Shown in pieces: positions 1 through 6,424 of a stretch of 9,011 nt of DNA. The position numbers and the translations under genes were made by a program. The DNA is taken from the NCBI GenBank assembly GCA_013213875.1, contig JABSSV010000130.1:1-9011 (forward strand). The letters run 5' to 3'. The notes beneath the pieces are model-generated. The model was not told the DNA's origin and did not search any database. It saw only the letters and a list, made by a program, of their open reading frames with translations. Numbering within the stretch: position 1 is the first letter of the stretch; the number at the start of each line of letters is the position of its first letter. This stretch comes from Lysobacterales bacterium (GTDB lineage Bacteria > Pseudomonadota > Gammaproteobacteria > Xanthomonadales > SZUA-36).

Positions 1-629
1 CAGCCATAGGCCTCAAAGCGCGCGGGCGTATCGTCACTGAACCAGCCTGCCACGTCGCCGTCGATGGAAATCCCATTGTCGTCCCAGAAGGCAATCAGCT
101 TACCCAGCCCCAGGGTGCCCGCCAGGGAGCAGGCCTCATGCGACACGCCCTCCATCAGGCAACCATCACCCAGAAACACCCAGGTGCGGTGATCAACAAT
201 GTCATGACCGTCCCGGTTGAAACGGGTGGCCAGAACTTTTTCCGCCAGCGCCATGCCCACGGCGTTGGCAATACCCTGTCCCAACGGACCTGTGGTGGTC
301 TCAACACCCGGTGCCTCGCCATATTCCGGGTGCCCGGGCGTTTTCGAATGCAGCTGACGAAAATCTTTCAAATCGTCGCGGGAAACATCGTAGCCACTTA
401 GATGGAGCAGAGAATAGAGCAGCATGGAGCCGTGTCCGTTGGATAGAACAAAACGGTCCCGATCCCACCAGGCCGGATTGGCCGGGTTGTGTTTCAGATG
501 GTCATTCCAGAGGACTTCGGCAATATCGGCCATGCCCAGAGGCATGCCGGGGTGTCCGGAGTTGGCGCGCTGAACGGCGTCCATGGACAAGGCGCGAATT
601 GCGTTGGCCAGATCTTTACGGCTAGGCAT
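1..629 (-). CDS. tkt: Transketolase, N-terminal part (runs off the left edge)
   Basis: Transketolase is the thiamine-diphosphate enzyme that moves two-carbon ketol units between sugar phosphates in the non-oxidative pentose phosphate pathway, in the cytoplasm. About 209 residues are in the window; the rest lies left of base 1. The reading starts MPSRKDLANAIRALSMDAVQ and matches the E. coli TktA N-terminus almost block for block. Family landmarks visible are SGHPG (His26), SNGHGS (His66), the TPGHPE and TTTGPLGQG loops (about 98-119), the cofactor/metal motif GDG at 154-156 followed by CLMEG, and DDNGISIDG (182-191) with the metal-ligand Asn185. The catalytic glutamate of the pyrimidine domain would lie in the missing half. 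ATG at 627-629 agrees with the family start, although I see no clear Shine-Dalgarno before it. It is transcribed in the same direction as the symporter gene upstream, with a 174 nt gap containing a candidate promoter. In many proteobacteria gapA, pgk or epd follow tkt; that cannot be checked here. Confidence 0.97.
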   Translation of the reverse strand, partial: MPSRKDLANAIRALSMDAVQRANSGHPGMPLGMADIAEVLWNDHLKHNPANPAWWDRDRFVLSNGHGSMLLYSLLHLSGYDVSRDDLKDFRQLHSKTPGHPEYGEAPGVETTTGPLGQGIANAVGMALAEKVLATRFNRDGHDIVDHRTWVFLGDGCLMEGVSHEACSLAGTLGLGKLIAFWDDNGISIDGDVAGWFSDDTPARFEAYG

Positions 630-679
630 GGGATTGTGCACTCATTCGGTCGGGCTTTTGCGTACCCGGAAAAAATGGA

Positions 680-708
680 ATTCTCGCGTGTTGGCGGCCG
701 CGGGGCAA
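680..708 (-). promoter_or_regulatory. Candidate sigma-70 promoter for tkt
   Basis: Read on the minus strand, TTGCCC (703-708) and GAGAAT (680-685) are separated by exactly 17 nt. Each hexamer matches four of six consensus bases. Transcription would begin near 673, leaving a leader of about 45 nt before the tkt ATG. The spacing and position are good but the boxes are weak, so this is a prediction only. Confidence 0.35.
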
Positions 709-733
709 GAGCCAGAGCCCGCAATTAAGACCA

Positions 734-785
734 GCCGTAGGCTCGCATGCCGGGGTATCAAAGCGATACCCCGACCTACGACGGC
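734..785. repeat. REP-like palindromic element between the symporter gene and tkt
   Basis: The core is a perfect 9-bp inverted repeat, CGGGGTATC (751-759) and GATACCCCG (765-773), around a 5-nt loop. An outer 6-bp arm, CGTAGG/CCTACG (736-741 and 775-780), flanks it with an unpaired stretch on the left. On the minus strand this gives a GTAGGTCGGGGTATC head, resembling the GTAGGTCGGG-type extragenic palindromes mobilised by RAYT (TnpA-REP) proteins in many gammaproteobacteria. It lies just past the symporter stop codon, a typical REP position, and could stabilise or end the upstream transcript. There is no T-tract, so it is not a canonical intrinsic terminator. A single copy in the window cannot prove that it is repeated in the genome. 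Confidence 0.5.
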
Positions 786-803
786 CTTGAAAGCGTCGTA
801 CCC

Positions 804-2336
804 TCAGGCACGCGTGCGTTCGAGGCGGCCGGCTTTCAGATCTGCCCAGTAGCGGTCTAGCTCCCGCTTGACCACCGGCAGGAGGAAATAACAGCCCAGC
901 AGGTTCGGAAAGGCCATGGCAAAAATCATGGCATCGGAAAATCCAATAACGGCCCCCAGCTGCATACTGGACCCGATCACTACAAAGGCCAGGAACAGGA
1001 ATTTGTAGGTGTAATCAGCGGCGCGGCTTTCCCCGAACAAGTAGGTCCAGCATTTCAGCCCGTAGTAGGACCAGCTGATCATGGTAGAGAAAGCAAACAG
1101 CACCACGGCCACCGTCAGTATCCAGGGGAACCAGCTGATGGAAGATTCAAAGGCCGCGGAAGTGAGCTGCACGCCGGCCGAAGGATCAACGCCCGGATCC
1201 CAGGTGCCGGTAATAATGATGACCAGCGCGGTAATGGTGCACACCACCACCGTATCCACGAACGGCTCATAGAGGGCCACGATGCCCTCGGTCACGGGCC
1301 GCTTGGTCTGCACGGCGCTGTGCGCGATGGCCGCAGAACCCACCCCGGCCTCGTTGGAGAAGGCGGCCCGCTGAAAGCCCTGCAGTAACACGCCAATAAA
1401 GCCACCGGCGATACCTTCCGGACTGAAGGCACCGGCGAAAATCGCCGCGAAGGCGGCCGGCACGGCGGTGATGTTCGCCAGAATAATGATGACACCGGCC
1501 GATACATAGACCACGGCCATAAGCGGCACGATGCGCGAGGTCACGCGGGCAATACCCTTGATGCCGCCGATGATGACCATACCCACGGCGGCCGCCACCA
1601 CGATGCCGAACAACCAGCCCTTGCCAGCCAGCCAGCTGGCCTCACCACCGGTCACGTTCACCAGCTGTGCAAAGCTTTGGTTGGCCTGAAACATATTACC
1701 GCCGCCAAAGGATCCGCCGATACAGAAAATGGCAAACAGCACGGCCAGCACCTTGCCAAACCGTGCAAAATTCGGCCCCCGCTCCGCCAGCCCTTTGGAC
1801 AGGTAGTACATGGGCCCACCGGACACGGTGCCATCCGGATACTCATTGCGATATTTGACCCCCAGCGTGCACTCGGTGAACTTCGAGGACATGCCCAGCA
1901 AACCGGCCAGGATCATCCAGAATGTCGCGCCGGGCCCGCCCAGGGACACGGCGATGGCCACACCAGCGATGTTACCCAGACCAACCGTTCCCGACAGCGC
2001 CGTGGCCAGGGCCTGGAAATGGGTCACCTCTCCCGCTGCCTCCGGGTCGTTAAAGTCTCCACGCACCAGTTGAAAGCCGTGCTTCATGGCGCGCAGATTG
2101 ATGAAACGGAAGTAGAAGGTGAAGATGGTTGCAGCCACGATCAACCAGGCCAGTACGAAAGGGATGTTGACCCCGGCCACGGGAAAGGTGGAAAAAATAA
2201 TCCCGGTGACCCAGTCCGCAGCCGGCTGGACCGCCGCGTTAATGCGCTCATCCAGGGTCTGCTGGGCCAGTGCTGGCGTCGCCAGCAGCCAGGTCAGTAG
2301 CGCTACCCCAAGCGTTTTATGCGTTTTCATTTTCAT
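804..2336 (-). CDS. AGCS-family sodium:alanine/glycine symporter
   Basis: A 510-residue inner-membrane secondary transporter of the alanine/glycine:cation symporter family, which takes up small neutral amino acids with Na+. ATG at 2334-2336 is chosen because AAGGAA sits 6 nt upstream and the protein then opens with a clean signal-like segment, MKMKTHKTLGVALLTWLLA, ending TPALAQ. Signal-bearing AGCS proteins are common in marine and related gammaproteobacteria. About ten further hydrophobic segments follow the short periplasmic stretch. The family signature region is recognisable as GGPGATFWMILAGLLG, then the conserved SSKFTECTLGVKYR, SGGPMYYL, the NMFQANQ segment and FQRAAFSNEAGVGSAAIAHS, which in this family contributes to ion and substrate binding. 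Length is normal (450-550). It is the second gene of a unit with the universal stress protein, 10 nt downstream of that stop codon. Substrate (alanine, glycine or another small amino acid) cannot be fixed from sequence alone. Confidence 0.93.
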   Translation of the reverse strand: MKMKTHKTLGVALLTWLLATPALAQQTLDERINAAVQPAADWVTGIIFSTFPVAGVNIPFVLAWLIVAATIFTFYFRFINLRAMKHGFQLVRGDFNDPEAAGEVTHFQALATALSGTVGLGNIAGVAIAVSLGGPGATFWMILAGLLGMSSKFTECTLGVKYRNEYPDGTVSGGPMYYLSKGLAERGPNFARFGKVLAVLFAIFCIGGSFGGGNMFQANQSFAQLVNVTGGEASWLAGKGWLFGIVVAAAVGMVIIGGIKGIARVTSRIVPLMAVVYVSAGVIIILANITAVPAAFAAIFAGAFSPEGIAGGFIGVLLQGFQRAAFSNEAGVGSAAIAHSAVQTKRPVTEGIVALYEPFVDTVVVCTITALVIIITGTWDPGVDPSAGVQLTSAAFESSISWFPWILTVAVVLFAFSTMISWSYYGLKCWTYLFGESRAADYTYKFLFLAFVVIGSSMQLGAVIGFSDAMIFAMAFPNLLGCYFLLPVVKRELDRYWADLKAGRLERTRA

Positions 2337-2346
2337 AGAGTTCCTT

Positions 2347-2778
2347 TTAGGGCACCACGGTGACGGGACGATCAACCAATTGCACCACGTGACTGGCGAC
2401 GCTCCCAAAGAGTTGCGACAAGCGGGTAGAGCCGCGGCGGCCGATAACCAGACAGGTCACATCATGCTTCCGCGCCAAACGATCCAGGGTCTGCGCTACG
2501 TTGCCATGCCGAACCAGGCCCTCTGCATCAACACCGGCCGCCTCCAAGCGCGCCAAAACCGGCGCAATCACCTGCTCCTGGGCACGGGCCATTTCCTGCT
2601 CACGCCGCGCATGGCGACGCTCGTTTTCCTCGGCGGTGCTGAAAGAAAACGGCGACCACTCGATGACGAAAACCGCCAGAATGCGGCCCTGATTTGACTG
2701 CGCCCGTGCCAGCGCGTACTCCAGCGCCCGCTCGGCGCAGGGACTGCCGTCCACGCCCACTAGATAGACCGGTTGCAT
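2347..2778 (-). CDS. Universal stress protein (UspA family)
   Basis: A 143-residue single-domain cytoplasmic Usp. The N-terminal strand carries YLVGVDGSP with the nucleotide-binding Asp10, and the C-terminal part has the phosphate-binding loop GRRG (113-116) followed by GS (125-126) and the closing strand RPVTVVP. The consensus loop is G-2x-G-9x-G-S/T; here only eight residues separate the second G from GS, so ATP binding is likely but the loop is one residue short. The central segment (about 49-70) is a charged helix rich in Glu and Arg. The start ATG (2776-2778) is preceded by GGGAGAAAGG, an adequate ribosome site. The TAA stop is 10 nt before the symporter ATG, and the symporter's ribosome site begins right after the stop, so the two are almost certainly co-transcribed. 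Usp proteins paired with a transporter gene are thought to adjust its activity or report energy state; that role is inference here. Confidence 0.93.
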   Translation of the reverse strand: MQPVYLVGVDGSPCAERALEYALARAQSNQGRILAVFVIEWSPFSFSTAEENERRHARREQEMARAQEQVIAPVLARLEAAGVDAEGLVRHGNVAQTLDRLARKHDVTCLVIGRRGSTRLSQLFGSVASHVVQLVDRPVTVVP

Positions 2779-2974
2779 GCCTTTCTCCCTTTGGTATCAG
2801 CGCGCTAGTCTAGCCCAAGATCCAGCCGCGCGTTGGTGCCGGGTGCGAGCTGCATTAACGGCATGACCCTGATCGGTGACCCATAGCCGGCAATAACGCG
2901 CGCATTTCACTGCAATTTGCTAAACTTAAGAGTCGCGGCGTGCGCGTCGTTTGTTCGAAGAGGGAGACACTGCA
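2779..2974. promoter_or_regulatory. Divergent intergenic region between usp and the barrel gene
   Basis: These 196 nt must drive both the usp-symporter unit (minus) and the barrel gene (plus). On the plus strand TGC-TAAACT (2918-2926) resembles an extended -10 box about 50 nt before the barrel start; no good -35 accompanies it. On the minus strand the perfect palindrome GCTAG-T-CTAGC (2804-2814) contains TAGACT, a possible -10 for usp, again without a convincing -35. Other signals are a direct repeat of TGACCC at 2864-2869 and 2877-2882 (13-nt period) and an 8-bp inverted repeat CGCGCGTT/AACGCGCG (2827-2834 and 2895-2902). Any of these could be operators, but none matches a site I can name. 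Confidence 0.35.
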
Positions 2975-4117
2975 GTGTTGTACAGCATGCGTTCCAGGAT
3001 CGCAGCAGCAGGAGTCCGCGCCTTTCAGGCTGCGGCGCTGGTGGTGCTTGCCTGTCCGATGCTGTCATCTGCCCAGTCAGAAACCGCCAGCCAACGCGGC
3101 GATCTGCTGGCCCTGAATCCGGAACCGGCACTTTTCTCTCTGCTCCCGGAGCCGGACGCGAAAGACCTGGCGCGCCCCATGAGCGTGACCTCGCCCCTGA
3201 GCCAACAGTTGCTCGGCAGCAGTCAAACTGGCGCCAACAGTACCCTGCTCAGACGGGCTTCGACGCTCAGCTATCGCGCTGACGAACGACTCAGCCTCGG
3301 CGCTGCTGTCGATCTACAGCAAGCCAGCAGCTTTCAGTCAGTCGGTAGCATCCAGTGCGTTAACGGCACCCTGGACGCCGTCTCCTATCGCGCCTCCGAG
3401 TGCTACTTCATTGACGGCCCGGGCCGTGCCAGTGGCAGCACCATCAGTCTTGGTGGCAGCTACCGTTTCGGAGACGATGCGCGGGCTGCGCTGAACCTTT
3501 TTCAGGAGCGCAGCACGATCAGCCAGCGCCCCGGCAGTCGGCTCGACCCGGCACAGGCAACTGCGCTGCTGGATCCGCGGCGCGGCGCGGCTGCCCTACC
3601 GGGCAACCGGATCTTCGGCGACCTTAATCCGGTCAACTTCGGGCTGCAGAACGCGCAAACGGAACGCACCGGCGTAGACCTGGAGTTTCAAGTCGGCTTT
3701 TCCACGGACCAGGCTGGCGATCTGGTGCTTGGCCTGCAGCTCACGCGTGTTCTGGATAGCGGGGTCGAGGGCGTGTTCTATACCACCCCCGGCGTCCGGA
3801 ACTGGACCATTGCCGAACCCTACGACGCCGCGCGCCTTAGCCTCGGCTGGCAGCTTGGCAGCTTTGCGGCCGGCATCGACAGCTACTACCGCTCACCGGT
3901 CAGCTTTCTGGAGCAGCCCGCCATTGACGGCAGCACAAGCTTCGACGTGCATTTCACCTGGCGCGCACCCTGGAATGCCAGCGTGTCGGTGGGCGCCAGC
4001 AACGTGCTCGGAAGCAGCAAGAAAGAAGGCGCAGGCAACGAACCAAACCTGAGCGTGGATCCCTTCGAATCCATCTACGGGCGCATTCCTTACGTGCGCT
4101 ACAAGCAAGACCTCTGA
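2975..4117 (+). CDS. Exported outer-membrane beta-barrel protein, like the C-terminal half of a TonB-dependent receptor
   Basis: A 380-residue protein predicted to be exported and inserted in the outer membrane. GTG at 2975 is chosen because AGGGAG (2961-2966) lies 8 nt upstream; in-frame TTG (2951, 2978) and ATG (2987) are alternatives. The N-terminus is a signal peptide: Arg residues at 6 and 8, a core AAALVVLACPML, and cleavage probable after SSA. The mature part alternates short aromatic/hydrophobic strands with polar turns. Several stretches read like the last part of TonB-dependent receptor barrels: a loop with two Cys before FIDG, then ERTGVDLEFQVGF, then a WQLGSFAAGIDSYYRSPVS strand pair, then FTWRAPWNASVSVGASNVLG, and a tail PYVRYKQDL. 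No plug domain or TonB box is present, and the length is about half or less of a normal receptor. It ends in Leu, not the Phe/Trp usual for BAM substrates. Substrate unknown. It is 100 nt upstream of the sulfotransferase gene on the same strand. Confidence 0.75.
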   Translation: MLYSMRSRIAAAGVRAFQAAALVVLACPMLSSAQSETASQRGDLLALNPEPALFSLLPEPDAKDLARPMSVTSPLSQQLLGSSQTGANSTLLRRASTLSYRADERLSLGAAVDLQQASSFQSVGSIQCVNGTLDAVSYRASECYFIDGPGRASGSTISLGGSYRFGDDARAALNLFQERSTISQRPGSRLDPAQATALLDPRRGAAALPGNRIFGDLNPVNFGLQNAQTERTGVDLEFQVGFSTDQAGDLVLGLQLTRVLDSGVEGVFYTTPGVRNWTIAEPYDAARLSLGWQLGSFAAGIDSYYRSPVSFLEQPAIDGSTSFDVHFTWRAPWNASVSVGASNVLGSSKKEGAGNEPNLSVDPFESIYGRIPYVRYKQDL

Positions 4118-4217
4118 AGCGCTTCGCCACCGCACCCATGTTGATGATCGTGAACCATGGGGCCGGCGTCGTGGCTGTGCGCCAACGGCCTGAGGTAAGC
4201 CACGGTTCGCACCGGTC

Positions 4218-5837
4218 ATGACCCCCAGCCCCGACCTCAATCCGCTCGCCGCGGCGGAGCAGGCACTTACGCAAAGCGACTTTGAACGCTGCGTTAGCCT
4301 CTGTGAGACACAGCTCTCCCGCGATGCCGTGAATCTCCAGGCGCACTTGTTGCGGGGTCTCGCCAGTAATCAACTCGGCAACCTGCAGCGGGCTATTGAT
4401 GATCTGGTCTTCGTATTGGAACGGGAACCGGGCCAGGCACACGGGCGGTTAGCACTGGCTCAGGCCCTGCGTAAAAACGGTCACTTTGAGTCGGCCCTGT
4501 CCCAGCTGGAACCGCTCTGGCAACATGCGCAGCTCCGACCCCATGCCCTGTTTGAAGCGGCCCGCGCCAACCACAGCCTTGGACGTGCATCAGCCGCCAT
4601 AGCGCACTATCAAACGTTGCTGCAGGAGCATCCGAATCATGCGGGCGCAGCCGCCAACCTCGCCGCGCTGCTGGAAAAGACCAATGCACTGGACGAAGCG
4701 CTGGCCTGGGCTGATCGTGCACTGCGCATCGCGCCGGCCAACCGCTCGGCGCGCCTGACCCGGGCGGCCTGCCTGCGCAGGCTGGGGCGCCTGGAGGAAG
4801 CCGTCGAATTCCTGCAGAGCATGCTGGCCGCACCCCTGCCGCCCATGAGTGAGATTATGGCCACCAACCAGCTGGCTCAGGCTATGGACCGGCTGGGGAA
4901 TTATCGCGAAGCCTTCGCACTCTACAGTCGCGCCAACGCACTACAGCAGGAACATGACCCGGCCTACGGGCTGGACCATACCGGCCCCTACGGCCTGGCC
5001 ATGGCCGACTTCCTGCGGGACTGGCTGCGCAATCATCCGCCGGCGGACTGGTCACCAACGCCACCCGATGACCGCGCACCACCGGTTTTCCTGCTGGGGT
5101 TTCCCCGCTCGGGAACCACCTTGCTGGACCGTGTACTGGGCGCACATCCGCGCATGGCGGTCATTGAGGAACGGGAGCTGTTCCTGGAGATCCGGCGGCG
5201 CTGGATGTCTCGCGAGTCGTTCCCACAGTTTCAGCAAATGAGCGCAAAAGATATCGCGCAGGCGCGCCGAATCTATCGCGCTGCCAGGGCTGACGCCTGC
5301 CGGGACCCTGATGCACAGCTGGTGATCGACAAACTGCCGCTAAACAGCATGTACCTGCCCCTGATCTACCGACTGTTTCCGGACGCGCGGGTGATCTTTG
5401 CCCAGCGCGACCCGCGCGATGTGTGCCTGAGCTGCTTCTTCCAGACCTTTGAACTGGTGGGCGCCATGCCCTACTTTCTGCGCCTGGACACTACAGCCGC
5501 TTTTTACGGAGCGGTCATGCAGCAAGCCCGGGAAGCTCTCGATACGCTGCCGCTCGCGCAACTTACCGTCCGCTACGAGCATGTGGTGCAGGATCTGGAA
5601 CAGGAAACGCGCCGTATCACGGATTTTCTGGGCATGGCCTGGGACCCGGCCATGCTTGCGTATCGGGAACAGCAGACGGGCACGGCGATCAACACACCCA
5701 GCTATCAACAGGTCAGCGAGCCGATTTATCAGCGTTCCATGGGTCGCTGGCAGCATTACCGGGAGGATCTCGCGCCGGTGCTGGACAAGCTCCATAGCTG
5801 GGCCGAGACGCTGGGCTACCCGACCGCTGGGCAGTAA
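4218..5837 (+). CDS. TPR-repeat sulfotransferase (Sulfotransfer_3-like)
   Basis: A 539-residue fusion of a TPR solenoid and a sulfotransferase domain, predicted cytoplasmic since no signal peptide or membrane segment is seen. Residues about 10-246 hold six or seven degenerate TPR units (for example 143-174 and 177-204), a likely protein-binding platform. The catalytic half starts near 288. Its 5'-phosphosulfate loop is GFPRSGTT at 294-301. The 3'-phosphate motif is RDPRDVCLS at 397-405. EERE at 317-320 is placed like the catalytic Glu region of tyrosylprotein sulfotransferases, and the C-terminal SMGRWQHYREDL is typical of this bacterial group. It should transfer sulfate from PAPS to an unknown acceptor, perhaps a protein given the TPRs. 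ATG 4218 is the first start after an in-frame stop at 4191-4193, and no close Shine-Dalgarno is seen. The 100-nt gap before it has a 7-bp inverted repeat, CGTGGCT/AGCCACG (4170-4176, 4198-4204), and no evident promoter, so co-transcription with the barrel gene is plausible. Confidence 0.92.
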   Translation: MTPSPDLNPLAAAEQALTQSDFERCVSLCETQLSRDAVNLQAHLLRGLASNQLGNLQRAIDDLVFVLEREPGQAHGRLALAQALRKNGHFESALSQLEPLWQHAQLRPHALFEAARANHSLGRASAAIAHYQTLLQEHPNHAGAAANLAALLEKTNALDEALAWADRALRIAPANRSARLTRAACLRRLGRLEEAVEFLQSMLAAPLPPMSEIMATNQLAQAMDRLGNYREAFALYSRANALQQEHDPAYGLDHTGPYGLAMADFLRDWLRNHPPADWSPTPPDDRAPPVFLLGFPRSGTTLLDRVLGAHPRMAVIEERELFLEIRRRWMSRESFPQFQQMSAKDIAQARRIYRAARADACRDPDAQLVIDKLPLNSMYLPLIYRLFPDARVIFAQRDPRDVCLSCFFQTFELVGAMPYFLRLDTTAAFYGAVMQQAREALDTLPLAQLTVRYEHVVQDLEQETRRITDFLGMAWDPAMLAYREQQTGTAINTPSYQQVSEPIYQRSMGRWQHYREDLAPVLDKLHSWAETLGYPTAGQ

Positions 5838-5838
5838 C

Positions 5839-5868
5839 TTCACCCACAGACCCTGCTCGTGGGATAAT
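5839..5868 (+). promoter_or_regulatory. Sigma-70 promoter for the small secreted protein
   Basis: TTCACC (5839-5844, four of six consensus bases) and GATAAT (5863-5868, five of six) are 18 nt apart. The -35 box begins directly after the sulfotransferase stop codon. A start near 5875 would give a leader of about 46 nt. This suggests that the secreted-protein gene can be expressed separately from the sulfotransferase. Confidence 0.55.
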
Positions 5869-5921
5869 GACCGCATTCGCCCTGCGCCTAGGGCCGTGCC
5901 AGCAAGGAAAATCACGCCAAC

Positions 5922-6407
5922 ATGAAGAAGTCCATCGCCCTGTTCGCCATCGCTGCCCTGAGTGCAGCGGCTTTCTCCAACGCCCAGCAGGGCTTCTCCA
6001 CCATTGAAGAGCGCATGACAGGCAAAGAGTTCACGGCCGCCGGTCTGGACAAGCTCTCCGATGAAGAGCTCAGCGCATTGAACGAGTGGCTGCGTGCACG
6101 CTCCGTGGCCACGCTGGAGAACGAAAGCCGCAGCTACACGGACACGCGCGGCTTCGAGAATCAGACCATGGCGGGCCTGAACAGCTCCGACGTGATGGCC
6201 CGGGTTAAAGGTAATTTCTCCGGCTGGACCGGCGATACGGTTTTCGAACTGGACAACGGCATGATCTGGGAGCAGGTAGAAGACAGCACCTTCTACATGT
6301 CACCCACCAATGATGCGGTGGTGGTGATCGAGAAAGGCGTGTTCAACTCCTGGCGCTTGCGGGTCGACGGCTACAACAAAACCGTACGGGTTCGTCGCGT
6401 CGAGTAA
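5922..6407 (+). CDS. Small secreted or periplasmic protein of unknown function
   Basis: 161 residues with a textbook Sec signal peptide: MKKS, a hydrophobic core IALFAIAALSAAAF, and cleavage after SNA at residue 21. The mature ~140-residue protein has two parts. The first (about 25-65) is helical and acidic, with FTAAGLDKLSDEELSALNEWL, a pattern I associate with hypothetical exported proteins of Xanthomonadales-type bacteria. The second (about 85-161) looks like a small all-beta domain: MARVKGNFSGWTGDTVFELDNG, then MIWEQVEDSTFY, and a basic C-terminal strand. There is no cysteine, so it is neither a lipoprotein nor disulfide-bonded. AAGGA lies 13 nt before the ATG, a rather distant ribosome site. 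It is downstream of the sulfotransferase but has its own candidate promoter. It contains only three tyrosines near the second domain plus one at about 66, so being the sulfotransferase target is possible but unsupported. Function is not assigned. Confidence 0.88.
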   Translation: MKKSIALFAIAALSAAAFSNAQQGFSTIEERMTGKEFTAAGLDKLSDEELSALNEWLRARSVATLENESRSYTDTRGFENQTMAGLNSSDVMARVKGNFSGWTGDTVFELDNGMIWEQVEDSTFYMSPTNDAVVVIEKGVFNSWRLRVDGYNKTVRVRRVE

Positions 6408-6424
6408 GCCATCCCAACGGCCAG

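Noticed and set aside
751..773. Hairpin as a rho-independent terminator for the symporter gene
   Set aside because: There is no T-tract on either strand after the stem; the flanking arms fit a REP-like element better.
2337..2408. Longer start for the symporter
   Set aside because: It would overlap usp by about 60 nt and put 24 residues with no family likeness before the signal peptide; the ATG at 2336 has the ribosome site.
1677..2697. Two ~200-codon plus-strand open frames opposite the symporter and usp genes
   Set aside because: They are antisense to well-conserved genes, have no recognisable motif and no ribosome site; high GC content makes such frames common.
4118..4217. Inverted repeat between the barrel and sulfotransferase genes as a terminator
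   Set aside because: The 7-bp stem has a 21-nt loop and no T-tract, so it does not argue against co-transcription.
5340..5915. 191-codon minus-strand open frame opposite the sulfotransferase
   Set aside because: It overlaps the PAPS-binding half of a recognisable enzyme and gives a featureless Arg-rich product.
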